A stretch of DNA of 12,293 nucleotides from JAKAXG01 sp035702985 (GTDB lineage: Bacteria; Actinomycetota; Acidimicrobiia; Acidimicrobiales; Palsa-688). The stretch spans positions 1 through 12,293 of the forward strand of contig DASSZD010000071.1 in the NCBI GenBank assembly GCA_035702985.1, in the 5' to 3' direction. A program made the translations under genes and the position numbers. Below are positions 11,556-12,293 of this stretch, piece after piece; the stretch's first letter is position 1; each line of letters begins with the position of its first letter. The notes under the pieces were generated by a model, which was given only the letters and a program-made list of their open reading frames with translations, was not told where the DNA came from and did no database searches.

Positions 11556-12293
11556 GTCAACGCCTGGCTCCCGACCGGCCCGGCCGGGGCTGGGCGCCGG
11601 ACCATGGCGGCCACCCGGTCGGCGATGTCCGCCCGGAACATGCCATCGGCGGTCGCTGTCAGCCTCTTGCGGTACGCCTCGTCGGTGACCACCCGGTCGA
11701 GCAGGTCGAGGAGATGCGCTTCCGACGTGGCGTAGCGGGACACGCCGGCTGCGTCCATCCGGATCACGTTTTCGCGCCCGTGGCCTGGGATGGGCCCGAA
11801 GCTCACCACCGGCGTGCCCACGGCCATGGCCTCCATGGCCATCAGGCCCCCGGCGTTCTCGACCATGACGTCGGCGGCGATCATCAGCGCCGCCATGTCG
11901 TCGACCCATCCGAACACGTCACCGCAACCGGCTGCCTGCAGCCGCCGTTGCAGGGAGGTATTGCTGCCGGTGACGACCAGCGGCCGGAACCGGCCGTCGG
12001 CTGCCACCGCCCGGGCCGTGCGCTCGATGTGGCCGGCCCCCCAGGAGCCGGCGACGATGAGCACCGCCCGGTCGCCGTCGCCCAGTCCCAGCCGCCGGCG
12101 GGCTTCGGCCCGGTCGACGCCGTGCTCGGAGAAGGCCGGGGCCACCACCGGGCCGGTGGCCTCCGCCTGCCTGGCTCCGAGCGAGCGGACCCGGGCGGCC
12201 TGGTCGTCGTGCAGGCAGAAATGCACGTCGACGTCGGGGTCGACCCACAGGCCGTGGGCGGCGAAGTCGACCACGATCGACGCCGTCGGCACC
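11552..12293 (-). CDS. MurG/MGDG-synthase-like glycosyltransferase, C-terminal part (runs off right edge)
   Basis: 247 codons of a GT28-type glycosyltransferase, cut at its 5' end by the window edge. The GTG at 12292 is probably an internal Val, because the sequence begins inside the N-terminal domain: VDFAAHGLWVDPDVDVHF (8-25 of the visible part) matches the conserved T/V-D-x-x-H-x-x-W-x-x-P-x-V-D region of MGDG synthase/UgtP proteins. The C-terminal nucleotide-sugar domain has AGSWGAGHIE (81-90), VTGSN (107-111), FGWVDDMAALMIAADVMVEN (127-146), the donor-binding GG plus E154, and GRENV (172-176). Such enzymes transfer a sugar from UDP- or similar donors to a lipid (diacylglycerol or lipid I). 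The closest resemblance is to the UgtP/MGDG group rather than true MurG. The acceptor here is unknown. Confidence 0.88.
   Translation of the reverse strand, partial: VPTASIVVDFAAHGLWVDPDVDVHFCLHDDQAARVRSLGARQAEATGPVVAPAFSEHGVDRAEARRRLGLGDGDRAVLIVAGSWGAGHIERTARAVAADGRFRPLVVTGSNTSLQRRLQAAGCGDVFGWVDDMAALMIAADVMVENAGGLMAMEAMAVGTPVVSFGPIPGHGRENVIRMDAAGVSRYATSEAHLLDLLDRVVTDEAYRKRLTATADGMFRADIADRVAAMVRRPAPAGPVGSQALT

Noticed and set aside
12290..12292. GTG at the right edge as the true start of the glycosyltransferase
   Set aside because: The conserved N-terminal domain is already under way at this point, so the gene must continue beyond the window.
1..12293. CRISPR array, tRNA or rRNA genes, insertion sequences, attachment sites
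   Set aside because: Reading both strands I saw no spaced identical repeats of CRISPR type, no cloverleaf with a TTCRA arm, no transposase or integrase frame and no target-site duplications.

Overview
The DNA is very GC-rich. Coding frames show strong third-position G/C bias, many genes start with GTG or TTG, and several lack a Shine-Dalgarno site while carrying a TAGNCT box 6-7 nt before the start codon. Together with the protein families seen (orphan ParA plus a GRRALFS/zinc-ribbon partner, NarL-type sensor pair with a LiaF-like protein, a 42-residue GYW/GDA repeat protein), this points to an actinobacterium, perhaps the Acidimicrobiia. The class is an inference. No RNA gene, CRISPR array, transposase or phage gene was seen, so this looks like ordinary chromosome.

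Layout. Positions 1-951 (minus) hold a protein kinase-like gene that lacks the catalytic residues, translationally coupled to an unidentified gene cut by the left edge. From a divergent AT-rich promoter at about 1005-1033 the plus strand carries two exported cell-wall hydrolases: a transglycosylase-like + NlpC/P60 protein (1041-1985) and a six-repeat + CHAP protein (2018-3400). These are followed by an orphan ParA ATPase (3458-4231) whose stop overlaps the start of a small zinc-ribbon protein (4228-4677). A single-pass membrane protein (4703-5359, minus) converges on them. Positions 5360-5754 are the only long stretch without an obvious gene. They hold a promoter-like site, a 15-codon ORF with a strong ribosome binding site, and a series of hairpins on the minus strand, which could be a structured leader or a small RNA.

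Positions 5755-8714 (minus) look like a LiaFSR-type envelope-stress module: a membrane protein with a C-terminal beta-rich domain, a two-TM histidine kinase overlapping it, a NarL/LuxR response regulator, and then a small two-TM protein. Upstream on the same strand is an AI-2E/PerM-type transporter (8767-9960). Divergent from it are a thiol-dependent glutathione-peroxidase-family gene (10063-10551) and a YfcE-type phosphodiesterase (10581-11138). The latter overlaps tail-to-tail with a YjbQ/UPF0047 gene (11119-11523, minus). Upstream of YjbQ is a MurG/MGDG-synthase-like glycosyltransferase cut by the right edge, joined to YjbQ through an 11-codon ORF with 4-nt overlaps at both ends.

The window's theme is the cell envelope: wall hydrolases, envelope-stress signalling, a glycolipid-type glycosyltransferase and several membrane proteins. 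I did not find a clear new multi-gene defence or mobile system. The most unusual items are the repeat-CHAP fusion, the ParA/GRRALFS-zinc-ribbon pair, the hairpin-rich intergenic region and the recurring leaderless-promoter architecture.
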